Shown: positions 1-8,469, counted from the stretch's first letter. The stretch is 51,018 nucleotides of DNA from Paenibacillus pini JCM 16418 (GCF_000576305.1 NZ_BAVZ01000022.1:1-51018); one strand, 5' to 3'. A program made the numbers and translations. The notes: a model not told the origin generated them from the letters alone.

Positions 1-5
1 AAAAC

Positions 6-49
6 TGTAAGATTGTTGGACACGCTTTGCGATGTCTAATAATCTTACA
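6..49 (+). other. long RNA hairpin ahead of the tRNA cluster
   Basis: A near-perfect inverted repeat: the arm from 6 pairs with the arm ending at 49 over 17 base pairs, with two G-U pairs, capped by a small CGC-TTT-GCG stem. No T-run follows, so it does not look like a terminator. It lies just upstream of tRNA-Asn and may be a processing structure between an rRNA operon and the tRNAs. Confidence 0.6.
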
Positions 50-53
50 AATT

Positions 54-72
54 GCGTTTGTACATCAAACGC
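54..72 (+). other. second small hairpin ahead of tRNA-Asn
   Basis: GCGTTTG (54-60) and CAAACGC (66-72) pair perfectly around a five-base loop, directly 3' of the longer hairpin and six bases before the mature 5' end of tRNA-Asn. It is probably part of the same precursor structure. Confidence 0.5.
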
Positions 73-78
73 TAATTT

Positions 79-154
79 TCCCTGATAGCTCAGTTGGTAG
101 AGCACTCGACTGTTAATCGAGTTGTCACAGGTTCGAGTCCTGTTCGGGGAGCCA
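79..154 (+). tRNA. tRNA-Asn(GTT)
   Basis: Full cloverleaf with a 7-bp acceptor stem (TCCCTGA/TCGGGGA), GTT anticodon in a seven-base loop, and encoded CCA at 152-154. First gene of the cluster. Confidence 0.97.
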
Positions 155-157
155 TTT

Positions 158-233
158 GCTCTCATAGCTCAGTAGGTAGAGTGCATCCATGGTAAGGATG
201 AGGTCACCGGTTCGAATCCGGTTGAGAGCTCCA
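158..233 (+). tRNA. tRNA-Thr(GGT)
   Basis: Acceptor stem GCTCTCA/TGAGAGC; anticodon stem CATCC/GGATG encloses a loop with GGT. CCA is encoded at 231-233. Only three bases separate it from tRNA-Asn. Confidence 0.96.
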
Positions 234-269
234 CAAAGCACATGATTCAGTCGCAGTTGAGTGATTTGC

Positions 270-344
270 GGCCCGTTGGTCAAGGGGTTAAGACACCTCC
301 CTTTCACGGAGGTAACATGGGTTCGAATCCCATACGGGTCACCA
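270..344 (+). tRNA. tRNA-Glu(TTC)
   Basis: Acceptor stem GGCCCGT/ACGGGTC with one G-U pair; anticodon TTC between CCTCC and GGAGG; encoded CCA at 342-344. Confidence 0.96.
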
Positions 345-360
345 TTATAATAACTCCTAT

Positions 361-436
361 GGAGGCTTAGCTCAGCTGGGAGAGCATCTGCCTTACAAGC
401 AGAGGGTCGGGGGTTCGATCCCCTCAGCCTCCACCA
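361..436 (+). tRNA. tRNA-Val(TAC)
   Basis: Acceptor stem GGAGGCT/AGCCTCC; anticodon TAC between TCTGC and GCAGA; encoded CCA at 434-436. Confidence 0.96.
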
Positions 437-490
437 TATTTATTGCCTAATAAGAGCATGATAATATGATTGAGTTAAATTCATTCATCT

Positions 491-565
491 TGGGGATTAG
501 CCAAGCGGTAAGGCAACGGACTTTGACTCCGTCACGCATAGGTTCAAATCCTATATCCCCAGCCA
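491..565 (+). tRNA. tRNA-Gln(TTG)
   Basis: Acceptor stem TGGGGAT/ATCCCCA; anticodon TTG between ACGGA and TCCGT; encoded CCA at 563-565. Confidence 0.96.
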
Positions 566-570
566 TTTAT

Positions 571-646
571 GAGCCATTAGCTCAGTTGGTAGAGCACCTG
601 ACTTTTAATCAGGGTGTCGTAGGTTCGAATCCTACATGGCTCACCA
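571..646 (+). tRNA. tRNA-Lys(TTT)
   Basis: Acceptor stem GAGCCAT/ATGGCTC; anticodon TTT in the loop between CCTGA and TCAGG; encoded CCA at 644-646. Confidence 0.96.
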
Positions 647-684
647 TTTTACTCCTTGTTTTATAAGGAACTGCCTTCAAATGT

Positions 685-768
685 GCGCGTGTGGCGGAAT
701 TGGCAGACGCACTAGACTTAGGATCTAGCGTCTATGACGTGGGGGTTCAAGTCCCTCCACGCGCACCA
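685..768 (+). tRNA. tRNA-Leu(TAG)
   Basis: Acceptor stem GCGCGTG/CACGCGC; anticodon TAG between CTAGA and TCTAG. A long variable arm, typical of class II tRNAs, follows the anticodon stem. Encoded CCA at 766-768. Confidence 0.96.
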
Positions 769-775
769 TGATTTT

Positions 776-850
776 GCGGACGTGGCTCAGCGGTAGAGCA
801 TCGCCTTGCCAAGGCGAGGGTCGCGGGTTCGATTCCCGTCGTCCGCTCCA
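776..850 (+). tRNA. tRNA-Gly(GCC)
   Basis: Acceptor stem GCGGACG/CGTCCGC; anticodon GCC between TCGCC and GGCGA; encoded CCA at 848-850. Confidence 0.96.
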
Positions 851-872
851 TTATTTTTACACCAATGTATTT

Positions 873-949
873 GCGCCCTTAGCTCAGCTGGATAGAGCGT
901 TTGACTACGAATCAAAAGGCCAGGAGTTCGAATCTCTTAGGGCGCGCCA
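873..949 (+). tRNA. tRNA-Arg(ACG)
   Basis: Acceptor stem GCGCCCT/AGGGCGC; anticodon ACG between TTTGA and TCAAA (A34 is normally deaminated to inosine by TadA); encoded CCA at 947-949. Confidence 0.96.
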
Positions 950-959
950 TTTTTACTTT

Positions 960-1033
960 CGGGACGTAGCTCAGCTTGGTAGAGCACCTGGTTTGGGTCC
1001 AGGGGGTCGCATGTTCGAATCGTGTCGTCCCGA
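960..1033 (+). tRNA. tRNA-Pro(TGG), CCA not encoded
   Basis: Acceptor stem CGGGACG/CGTCCCG; anticodon TGG between CCTGG and CCAGG. The discriminator A1033 is followed by TAC, not CCA, unlike the other ten genes of the cluster. Its 3' end must be completed by CCA-adding enzyme. Confidence 0.95.
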
Positions 1034-1041
1034 TACGTTAC

Positions 1042-1115
1042 GCGGGTGTAGTTCAATGGTAGAACTTCAGCCTTCCAAGCTGATAGCGTGGGTTCGATTC
1101 CCATCACCCGCTCCA
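1042..1115 (+). tRNA. tRNA-Gly(TCC)
   Basis: Acceptor stem GCGGGTG/CACCCGC; anticodon TCC between TCAGC and GCTGA; encoded CCA at 1113-1115. Second glycine isoacceptor of the cluster and its last gene. Confidence 0.96.
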
Positions 1116-1126
1116 ATTTTAAATCC

Positions 1127-1147
1127 AAAGCCGAAAGGCTTTTTTTG
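1127..1147 (+). terminator. terminator of the tRNA cluster
   Basis: Stem AAAGCC/GGCTTT with a GAAA tetraloop followed by a run of T, eleven bases after the CCA of the last tRNA. Confidence 0.9.
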
Positions 1148-1608
1148 CTATATAACCTTCTATAACTCCTCACATCACTTGTAATTAAGGCCTCACATCT
1201 ACATAACGTTATCATATTTTCACATGTAACCGATTATTTCTATAATGTAGCTAAGAAATTTAATTACAGAAAATCAAAATGATTCACATCGCTACGTTTG
1301 ATTAATTGGAGTATTTATATGAAAATAATAGGGAATAACGACTTCAATGAAAATTATGTATAAAAATTTAGTTTAATGATTATTTAATAACCGCCAATTT
1401 CTGATAAACTATGTTTTATAAGGAATATAATGATTTTTTGATGAAAGAGTATAATGCATATAAATACATTAATAATCTATATGTTTTAATGTGTTCTTTA
1501 TGCTTTATTAAATAAAAGTGCAGATTTTAAAATGCTTTTATTGTATGATATTAAGAAGGTGTCAAAAAGAGAAGACCATATAAACGGGATAGAGGCGGGA
1601 GGAGTATC
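1148..1608. other. AT-rich spacer before ppc
   Basis: About 460 bases with no ORF having a credible ribosome binding site and no repeat I recognise. Several TATAAT-like hexamers occur (for example TATGAT at 1544-1549), but none has a convincing -35 partner. The ppc promoter is presumably here but I cannot place it. Confidence 0.5.
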
Positions 1609-4404
1609 ATGACTGAACTGACGGTAGCCGCTAACAAAAGCAATTCAAATAACTTGCTGCGGCGTGACGTGCGATTTCTTGGAAACATACTCGGTGAAGT
1701 GCTTGTCCATCAAGGTGGAAATGAACTTTTAGAAATTGTTGAGAAAATTCGCGAGACAAGTAAATCTTTACGATCTGTATTCTTACCTGAATTGTATGAC
1801 GATTTTAAGAATATTGTAGAAACGCTAGAGCCAGATATTAGACATCAGGTGATCCGGGCGTTTGCGATTTATTTCCAATTGGTCAACATTGCCGAACAAA
1901 ATCATCGAATCCGTCGGAAACGTGATTATGAACGTTCAGCTGGTGAAGCAGTTCAACCAGGTTCCATTGAGAGTGCTATTCAAGACTTGAGGGAACGTAA
2001 CATGGACGTTACTGAGGTAGAAAGTATTATTGAGAGCCTTTCACTTGAACTCGTCATGACTGCTCACCCGACAGAAGCCATGCGCAGAGCAATCTTAGAT
2101 ATTCATAAACGGATATCAGAAGATGTGATGCTACTGGATAATCCAACACTGACTTTCCGCGAGCGTGAACAACTACGTGAGAAATTGCTTAATGAAGTTA
2201 TTACATTATGGCAAACGGACGAACTCAGAACGGGTAAACCTACGGTGCTGGATGAGGTTAAGAATGGTATGTACTATTTCCATGAAACCTTGTTCCATAT
2301 ACTACCTGATGTTTATCAAGAACTTGAGCGTTGCCTGACTAAATACTATCCTGGACAAAACTGGCATGTTCCTACCTATTTACGCTTTGGATCTTGGATC
2401 GGTGGAGACCGTGATGGTAATCCGTCTGTAACCGCCGATGTTACATGGAAGACTTTGCGTATGCAGCGTAAGCTATCGATTAGAGAATACCAGCGTATTT
2501 TGTCTGAATATATGCAATATTTAAGCTTTAGCACGTCGATTGTTGATGTATCAGACGAATTGCTTGATTCAATTAACAAAGATCGTGAACATGTAACGGT
2601 GACCAAAATGAATATCTGGCATAACGAGAAGGAGCCTTATCGGATCAAACTCGTTTATATGATGGAAAAAATGATCAATGTACTTGATGACAGTAAGAAC
2701 GGCACAGCTGAGCGTTACACTTCTCCTGAGGAGTTCATTGCTGATTTAGGCGTTATTGACCGCAGCTTGCGTCATCATTATGCTGATTATGTAGCCGATA
2801 CGTATATTAATAAACTAATCCGCCAAGTAGAATTGTTCGGATTCCATACAGCTGCGCTGGATATTCGCCAACATAGCCAAGAGCATGAGAATGCAATGAA
2901 AGAAATTTTGGCTAACGTTGAATTGACTCCTGATTACTCTGCTTTGACGGAAGAAGAGAAGATTGAGCTTCTTGCGAAGTTACTTACTGAGCCAAGACCT
3001 ATTACTTCTAATTATCATGTTTATAGCGAAAGCACGAAGGAATGTCTGGATGTATTCCGTACGGTTTACAGAGCACAACAGGAGTACGGCAAGCACTGTA
3101 TCACTAGCTATCTGATCAGTATGGCAGAGGGCGCTAGTGATATCCTTGAGGTCATCGTATTTGCTAAAGAGGTTGGATTATTCCGCCAAAATAGTGATGG
3201 TACGGTTGAGTGCACATTGCAATCTGTTCCATTGTTCGAAACCATTGAGGATTTGAACGCTGCTCCAGAGATTATGCGAACATTGTTTAACTTACCTATT
3301 TATCGTCAAAGTATTGCGTCTCGTAATGATCTTCAGGAAATTATGCTGGGCTACTCCGACAGTAATAAAGATGGCGGAGCCGTTACAGCAAACTGGGAGC
3401 TGCGGGTAGCATTAAAAGAACTGACTGCGGTGGGAGAAGAATTCGATATTAAACTGAAGTTTTTCCATGGTCGTGGTGGTTCTCTGGGCCGCGGGGGAAT
3501 GCCGCTTAACCGCAGTATTCTTGCACAGCCTGCTTCTACTATTGGCGGGGGAATTAAGATTACAGAGCAAGGTGAGGTTATCTCATCACGCTACTCTCTA
3601 CAGGGTATCGCCTATCGTAGCTTAGAGCAGGCAACATCAGCTTTAATTACAGCTGCCATTAATGCTCGCTATCCTGAAAGTGATGCGCTTGATGAGGAAC
3701 ATTGGGATAATATTGTTCGTGAAATGTCAGAAGTTTCACGTAATAAATATCAAGATTTAATTTTCCGTGATCCTGATTTCTTATCCTACTTCAAAGAATC
3801 AACACCTCTTCCTGAGGTGGGGGAGCTGAATATTGGTTCTCGTCCTTCTAAGCGTAAGAATAGTGACCGTTTTGAAGACCTACGTGCGATTCCTTGGGTA
3901 TTCTCATGGACACAAAGCCGATACTTGCTTCCAGCTTGGTATGCAGCAGGTACAGGGCTTCAAAGCTTCTATGATAATAAGGAAGAGAATTTGAAGACCA
4001 TGCAAGATATGTACGAAAACTTCTCGTTCTTCACTTCTCTGGTGGATTCGCTACAGATGGCAATCGCCAAGGCAGATATGGTTATTGCTAAAGAATATGC
4101 AAACATGTCTAAGAATGATGAAGCGCGCGACCGTATTTTTGGACTGATTGCGGAAGAATTTAAATTAACGTCCGAGCTTATCCTTAAGATTACAGGTCAG
4201 AAGGAAATTTTGGATAACGTGCCTGTTATTCAGGAATCTATCCGTCTACGTAATCCATATGTTGACCCACTAAGTTATTTGCAAGTGCAATTGCTTAGCG
4301 AGTTACGTGGTCTTCGTGATAAGGATGAAGATAACGCAGAGCTTCTACGAGAGGTACTTCTTACCATTAACGGAATTGCTGCAGGTCTTCGGAATACGGG
4401 CTGA
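1609..4404 (+). CDS. ppc: phosphoenolpyruvate carboxylase
   Basis: Cytoplasmic anaplerotic enzyme that carboxylates PEP with bicarbonate to oxaloacetate. The 931-residue length fits the bacterial homotetrameric family. Signature segments are present in order: TAHPTE with catalytic His153, GGDRDGNP (265-272), GYSDSNKDGG (581-590), the mobile loop HGRGGSLGRGG beginning at His620, and a C-terminal end of the usual -NTG type (here RNTG). The ATG is preceded by GGGAGGAG at good distance. It is a single-gene unit: tRNAs lie upstream, and a long hairpin and sigW downstream. Family members are usually controlled by acetyl-CoA and aspartate. No frameshift or missing catalytic residue was seen. Confidence 0.97.
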   Translation: MTELTVAANKSNSNNLLRRDVRFLGNILGEVLVHQGGNELLEIVEKIRETSKSLRSVFLPELYDDFKNIVETLEPDIRHQVIRAFAIYFQLVNIAEQNHRIRRKRDYERSAGEAVQPGSIESAIQDLRERNMDVTEVESIIESLSLELVMTAHPTEAMRRAILDIHKRISEDVMLLDNPTLTFREREQLREKLLNEVITLWQTDELRTGKPTVLDEVKNGMYYFHETLFHILPDVYQELERCLTKYYPGQNWHVPTYLRFGSWIGGDRDGNPSVTADVTWKTLRMQRKLSIREYQRILSEYMQYLSFSTSIVDVSDELLDSINKDREHVTVTKMNIWHNEKEPYRIKLVYMMEKMINVLDDSKNGTAERYTSPEEFIADLGVIDRSLRHHYADYVADTYINKLIRQVELFGFHTAALDIRQHSQEHENAMKEILANVELTPDYSALTEEEKIELLAKLLTEPRPITSNYHVYSESTKECLDVFRTVYRAQQEYGKHCITSYLISMAEGASDILEVIVFAKEVGLFRQNSDGTVECTLQSVPLFETIEDLNAAPEIMRTLFNLPIYRQSIASRNDLQEIMLGYSDSNKDGGAVTANWELRVALKELTAVGEEFDIKLKFFHGRGGSLGRGGMPLNRSILAQPASTIGGGIKITEQGEVISSRYSLQGIAYRSLEQATSALITAAINARYPESDALDEEHWDNIVREMSEVSRNKYQDLIFRDPDFLSYFKESTPLPEVGELNIGSRPSKRKNSDRFEDLRAIPWVFSWTQSRYLLPAWYAAGTGLQSFYDNKEENLKTMQDMYENFSFFTSLVDSLQMAIAKADMVIAKEYANMSKNDEARDRIFGLIAEEFKLTSELILKITGQKEILDNVPVIQESIRLRNPYVDPLSYLQVQLLSELRGLRDKDEDNAELLREVLLTINGIAAGLRNTG

Positions 4405-4448
4405 TACACATTACAACGACATGTCCTCATAGAACAGCTGTTAACCGA

Positions 4449-4494
4449 AATAGGAAAGTCAGGAGCCTTGAAAGAGGCTTTTGGCTTTCCTATT
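4449..4494 (+). terminator. 19-bp hairpin after ppc, possible terminator
   Basis: Arms 4449-4467 and 4476-4494 pair over 19 bases with only G-U deviations, around an eight-base loop. It sits 45 bases after the ppc stop. The following sequence is GTGCTG rather than T-rich, so termination may be weak or the structure may instead stabilise the mRNA 3' end. Confidence 0.55.
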
Positions 4495-4591
4495 GTGCTG
4501 TAGGGGGCATGTCTTGCTTTTTAGAGAAAGTTGAATTACGCTTTATAAGGACTAGTAGGGTAGGTAGCCCATCAGCAAGTCTGGGGGAATC

Positions 4592-5161
4592 ATGGTGGAT
4601 AATATAGAAAATAGATTGACCAAGCTTGCTCTAAGAGGCGATCAGAGTGCTTTTGCCGAAATTGTTGAGCTGTATAAGGACAAAATTTATCATTTAGGAT
4701 ATAGGATGCTGAACAACCGTCATGAGGCGGAGGATATCGTTCAGGAGACTTTTTTACGTGTGTACAAAAATTTAGACCGGTATGATCAGAATCAGAAATT
4801 CTCCACATGGATTTATCGAATTGCAACGAACTTATGCATTGACCGGTTGAGGAAAAGAAAACCTACATATTCATTAGATGCGGATATGAATGATCAGGAA
4901 GGAATGGATGGCTACTCACTTATTCCGAGCGACAATCGTACACCTGAAAGTGAATTACTAATTTCCGAAACCCAAGAGATCATTTATCAGGCTATCGATA
5001 GTCTTCCGGCAAAATATAAATCAGTGATGATTCTAAGGTATCTCCAGGACCTATCCCTTCAGGAAATTAGTGATGTACTGGGTATGCCAGTGACGACAAT
5101 TAAGACGAGAGTACATCGTGGGCGGGAATTTCTACGTAAAAAACTGGAGCCCAAGTTATAG
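4592..5161 (+). CDS. sigW: ECF RNA polymerase sigma factor SigW
   Basis: Extracytoplasmic-function sigma factor of 189 residues, close in length and sequence to Bacillus SigW. Region 2 carries YKDKIY, the RMLNN-HEAEDIVQETF segment and FSTWIYRIATNLCIDRLRKRKP (reads as two adjoining motifs). Region 4 has LPAKYKSV, the helix-turn-helix LSLQEISDVLGMPVTTIKTR and the terminal HRGREFLRKKL. In Bacillus, SigW directs genes for envelope stress and resistance to membrane-active antimicrobials and is held by RsiW. The anti-sigma gene follows after 117 bases. The start is ATG with a modest GGGGGAA binding site. I saw no clear SigW-type promoter directly upstream, but there is one just downstream of the gene. 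Confidence 0.92.
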   Translation: MVDNIENRLTKLALRGDQSAFAEIVELYKDKIYHLGYRMLNNRHEAEDIVQETFLRVYKNLDRYDQNQKFSTWIYRIATNLCIDRLRKRKPTYSLDADMNDQEGMDGYSLIPSDNRTPESELLISETQEIIYQAIDSLPAKYKSVMILRYLQDLSLQEISDVLGMPVTTIKTRVHRGREFLRKKLEPKL

Positions 5162-5177
5162 TTTTCAAGCTTTTTAA

Positions 5178-5205
5178 TGAAACATATCGAAGCCCCGTAC
5201 GTATT
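5178..5205 (+). promoter_or_regulatory. ECF (SigW-type) promoter between sigW and rsiW
   Basis: TGAAAC at 5178-5183, sixteen bases, then CGTATT at 5200-5205. This matches the known SigW consensus (TGAAAC, 16-17 bp, CGTA). It lies 17 bases after the sigW stop and drives the direction of the anti-sigma gene. Confidence 0.75.
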
Positions 5206-5278
5206 AACAAATAAAACGAGTGATATGTCCTAGACTTGGGACTGAAATACAATTACTTTTAGGAAAGGATTGGCTCAT

Positions 5279-5893
5279 ATGGAATGCAAACTGGCCGTTT
5301 CTTTAATGCATGATTATTTAGATGACGACTTGTCCAAAGAGCAACAGATTGAGCTGAAGGCTCATTTGTTGACTTGTCTTGACTGTCGGATGCAGTTTAA
5401 AGAACTGGAACGGACGGATATGCTAATGTTCTCTCTCACCCATCATGCCTCGGCAGCGCCTTTTGAGTTAACCCACCGGATTATGAGCGCTATTCCACAG
5501 CAAAAAAAACAACAGCTTTGGGTCAAATGGGTCAAAAGACACCCAGCTATTACAGCAGCAGCTATTTTCTTAATGGTGATGCTGTTTAGTACAGTTAGCT
5601 TCTGGGATCAAGATGGACAATTAGTTGTTAAGGGCAACGATCTGGAACAAGTGATCATTGAAGGAGATACTGTGATTGTACCTGCAGGTAGAAGTATATC
5701 TGGCAATTTGACGGTCGAGAATGGAAAGACTCAGATATATGGAGATGTAAAAGGGAATTTGACGGTCATTGACGGATCGCTCTATCAGGCTTCAACTGCT
5801 CACATTTCGGGACAGGTGAAAAGCATTGATCAAGCAGTAGACTGGATCTGGTATAAGATTTCAAACATATTCTCGGACGTCGCCTATCGATAG
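5279..5893 (+). CDS. rsiW: anti-sigma-W factor RsiW
   Basis: Membrane-anchored zinc-binding anti-sigma factor, 204 residues. The N-terminal ZAS domain carries the H-x3-C-x2-C motif (HLLTCLDC). A single transmembrane helix lies near residues 95-113 (AAIFLMVMLFSTVSF). The extracellular part has two DTVIVPAG/GNLTV-type strands and ends in WIWYKISNIF. In the family, regulated proteolysis of the extracellular and membrane parts releases SigW. I chose ATG 5279, ten bases after AGGAAAGG. An in-frame TTG at 5270 touches the binding site and is unlikely. Its own ECF-type promoter lies upstream and a strong terminator follows. Confidence 0.88.
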   Translation: MECKLAVSLMHDYLDDDLSKEQQIELKAHLLTCLDCRMQFKELERTDMLMFSLTHHASAAPFELTHRIMSAIPQQKKQQLWVKWVKRHPAITAAAIFLMVMLFSTVSFWDQDGQLVVKGNDLEQVIIEGDTVIVPAGRSISGNLTVENGKTQIYGDVKGNLTVIDGSLYQASTAHISGQVKSIDQAVDWIWYKISNIFSDVAYR

Positions 5894-5915
5894 AATACAA
5901 TGTTAAAACCCTTAT

Positions 5916-5952
5916 AAAAGGCGCCATTTGCTTGGAAAGCAGGCGCCTTTTT
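5916..5952 (+). terminator. terminator of sigW-rsiW
   Basis: AAAAGGCGCC (5916-5925) pairs with GGCGCCTTTT (5942-5951) and runs into T's. Confidence 0.93.
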
Positions 5953-6063
5953 GTTGGCTTTTTTCCTAAAAAAATACAGTGATAAGCCTGCGCGGCTTGC
6001 AACCTGAGGTTGATCGTTATAACCTATGTAATATAGGGAAAATTAACTTATATAGAGAGAACG

Positions 6064-6147
6064 TAAAATGTTCTACATTCCAATTATAAAAACATTCATT
6101 TTTGCTGGATAGGGAATTTTAAATGTTTACATTTATTGAACATTTTA
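6064..6147 (+). other. long-range inverted repeat in the cdaA leader
   Basis: TAAAATGTTC (6064-6073) is exactly complementary to GAACATTTTA (6138-6147), which ends just before the G-rich ribosome binding region of cdaA. A third related copy, TAAATGTTTAC, lies between. The elements could form a leader stem or be protein-binding half-sites. Confidence 0.4.
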
Positions 6148-6168
6148 GAGGGGTACGGGGGCCAACAT

Positions 6169-6995
6169 ATGAGTTATTTTACGGACATGACGTGGAAAGA
6201 GTCCATTAAAGACATAATTGATGTTGCTATTGTTACATATATTATTTACCAGGTTATCCTGCTGGTGCGAGGAACCCGTGCTGTTCAGCTGTTAAAAGGT
6301 ATTCTAGTCCTAGTTATTGTATGGGCACTCAGCACCTGGTTTGATTTGTATACACTCAAATGGTTGATGAACCAAATGTTCACCTTCGGTGTATTGGCGG
6401 TATTCATTATCTTCCAGCCTGAACTTCGGCGCGCACTGGAGCAGCTCGGTAGAGGGAAGTTTTTTGGACGATCCTCTGTTGAGGATGAAGAACTAAATAA
6501 GTTAATAGGCGAAGTGATTAAATCTGTTAATTATTTAGCTCGTCGAAAAATAGGAGCATTAATTGTTTTTGAAAGAGATACGGGGCTTAATGAATATACG
6601 GAGTCGGGTATCCCGATGCAGTCCGTTATTAGCTCACAACTACTCATTAACATTTTTATTCCGAATACACCTCTTCATGATGGTGCAGTTATTGTTCAGA
6701 ACCAACGGATCTCGCAGCAGCCTGTTATTTGCCTTTATCGGAGAATCCTTTTATAAGTAAAGAGCTAGGCACACGCCACCGGGCTGCGATCGGTATCAGT
6801 GAAGTAGGCGATGCAATCTCGATTGTGGTATCTGAAGAAACGGGGCAAATTTCTCTAGCGATCAATGGACAAGTCGTGCGCGATATTAAAGAAGAGTCTC
6901 TAATTTCTAAATTATATGAGGAGCTGCGTCCCAATTCATCACTGAAAGAAAAACGTCCTGCGTTCTGGAAACGGAAGGGGAACGACAAAAAATGA
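6169..6995 (+). pseudogene. cdaA: diadenylate cyclase CdaA, interrupted by a one-base frameshift
   Basis: Membrane diadenylate cyclase that makes c-di-AMP from two ATP. The gene reads from ATG 6169 through three N-terminal membrane helices and the DGA motif (HDGAVIV), then loses frame near 6714. The expected codons continue one frame over (Ala-Ala-Ala-Cys-Tyr-Leu-Pro-Leu-Ser-Glu) through the second catalytic motif, GTRHRAAIG, to TGA at 6995. Restoring one G at 6714 gives a protein of about 275 residues, the usual size. As written, the two catalytic motifs are on different polypeptides, so the product would be inactive. The stop overlaps the next gene's ATG (ATGA at 6992). Either a real mutation or a sequence error. 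Confidence 0.88.
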
Positions 6996-8469
6996 ACAAG
7001 TGGCTCAACAATAATAACTTTGTAAGGATCTTGGCACTCGCGTGAGTATTATACTCTGGGCCATGGTTCATTTGGATGATGTCACACCAACACCGTCAAC
7101 AAGAATAGAGACTAAGATCATTGATAATATAAAAGTACAGCCTTTTGGCTTAAATGAGAAAAAGTACGTTCTTATCGGTATGGAGCCGCAAGAAGTCAGG
7201 TTAGAAGTGAAAGGGAAGCGTACCGATATCACATCATTATTCTCAGATGAATATAAAGTAAGAATTGATCTAAGTAAGGCGACCACAGAAACCAAGACGG
7301 TACCTTTAAAATTTGAGCTTCCATCTGGAGTCTCGGTCGTATCTGCGGTTCCTTCTGAAATTACGGTATATATTGAGAAACGTAATTCAGCAAATTTCCC
7401 AGTAACGATTGTTACGAAAGGGACAGCAGCAGAAGGGTATCAGGCAGGCAAGGTGGCTATGGATCCGGCGACAGTAAAGGTTACGCTGCCGGAAAGTGAA
7501 CTGAGTGACGTGGATAAGGTGCAGGGAATTGTTGCCATCGATGGCCAAAGCAGCTCCATCAAGGGGAAACGGGTGAAGCTAGTGGCTTATGATAAGAGGG
7601 GCCGAGAGTTGAAGGATGCTGTTCTTGATCCATCTTCGGTTACGGTAGATGTACCCATTACACCTCCTTATAAAGCTGTACCAATAGAACTGCAATATAC
7701 GGGGAATTTACCTGAAGGCCTAGTGATCTCTAAAGCAACACTTAGTTCAACTGAGGTGAAGCTGTACGGATCGCAGGAAGATCTCGCAGGTGTAAAGTCC
7801 TATACGGATGTTGAGGTGGATCTTACACAGATTAAAGAGCCCGGAACAATGGTTCTTCCTGTGGACTTGACGTTACCTTCTGGTTTTGAGAAAATCGAGC
7901 CTAGTTCGTTGCAAGTTGAGATCACCACGGTTTCAAACTCACAGCGAGTGATTGATGATATACCGATTACGATTAAAGGTGAGAGTAGTAAATTGAAGGC
8001 TACGATCACCAGTCCTTCTAGTCAAAAGATGTCACTCACATTAAATGGCGCTCCAGGGCTACTGAATAGCCTAACGAAGGATAATGTTCAATTGATCGCA
8101 AGTGTGAGTAATTTGAATCCAGGCACACATGAAGTTACACTTCAAGTCGTGCTTCCTAGGTACATATCCCGTGTGGATCAAGGGAAGCCGCTCACAGCAA
8201 CCATTGAAATTAAAGGCAATACAACTGCAAACAATGCTGGGTCAGGAACAAGTTCAGATGGCAAGGATAAAGACAAGGATAAAGATAATACAGGTAGTAC
8301 AGGTAGTACAGGTAGTGCAGGTAATGCAGGTAATGCAGGTAATACAGTTACAGATCCCAACAAAGATAAAGATGTTAGTGTTCCTGATCAACCGGTCGAT
8401 GGGAATGTTGATAAGGGATCATCGACTTCACCCGATGGAGACGATACAGGAGATACTACATCACCGTAA
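6992..8469 (+). pseudogene. cdaR: CdaA regulatory protein CdaR (YbbR repeats), one-base frameshift near the start
   Basis: CdaR binds and modulates CdaA at the membrane. Translation from ATG 6992, which overlaps the cdaA stop, gives a typical N-terminus (MNKWLNNNNFVRILALA) and then hits TGA at 7043. Adding one C after 7042 continues the membrane helix as LSIILWAMVHLDD and the remaining reading frame to 8469. Without repair, only a GTG at 7042 could restart it, with half of the membrane anchor missing. Several tandem YbbR-type repeats follow. The last 80 residues are low complexity (KDKDKDKD, then GST/GNA repeats). It lies between cdaA and glmM, the conserved order in Bacillales. Confidence 0.85.
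8290..8343 (+). repeat. 9-bp tandem repeat in the cdaR 3' end
   Basis: Three copies of ACAGGTAGT followed by three of GCAGGTAAT, encoding a Gly-Ser-Thr / Gly-Asn-Ala tail. The preceding segment repeats AAGGAT-like codons for Lys-Asp. Confidence 0.9.

Noticed and set aside
466..1215. Open reading frames on both strands through the tRNA cluster
   Set aside because: They run across mature tRNA genes and have no ribosome binding sites. Their repeated GSNP/RFDS-like segments are translations of T-arms.
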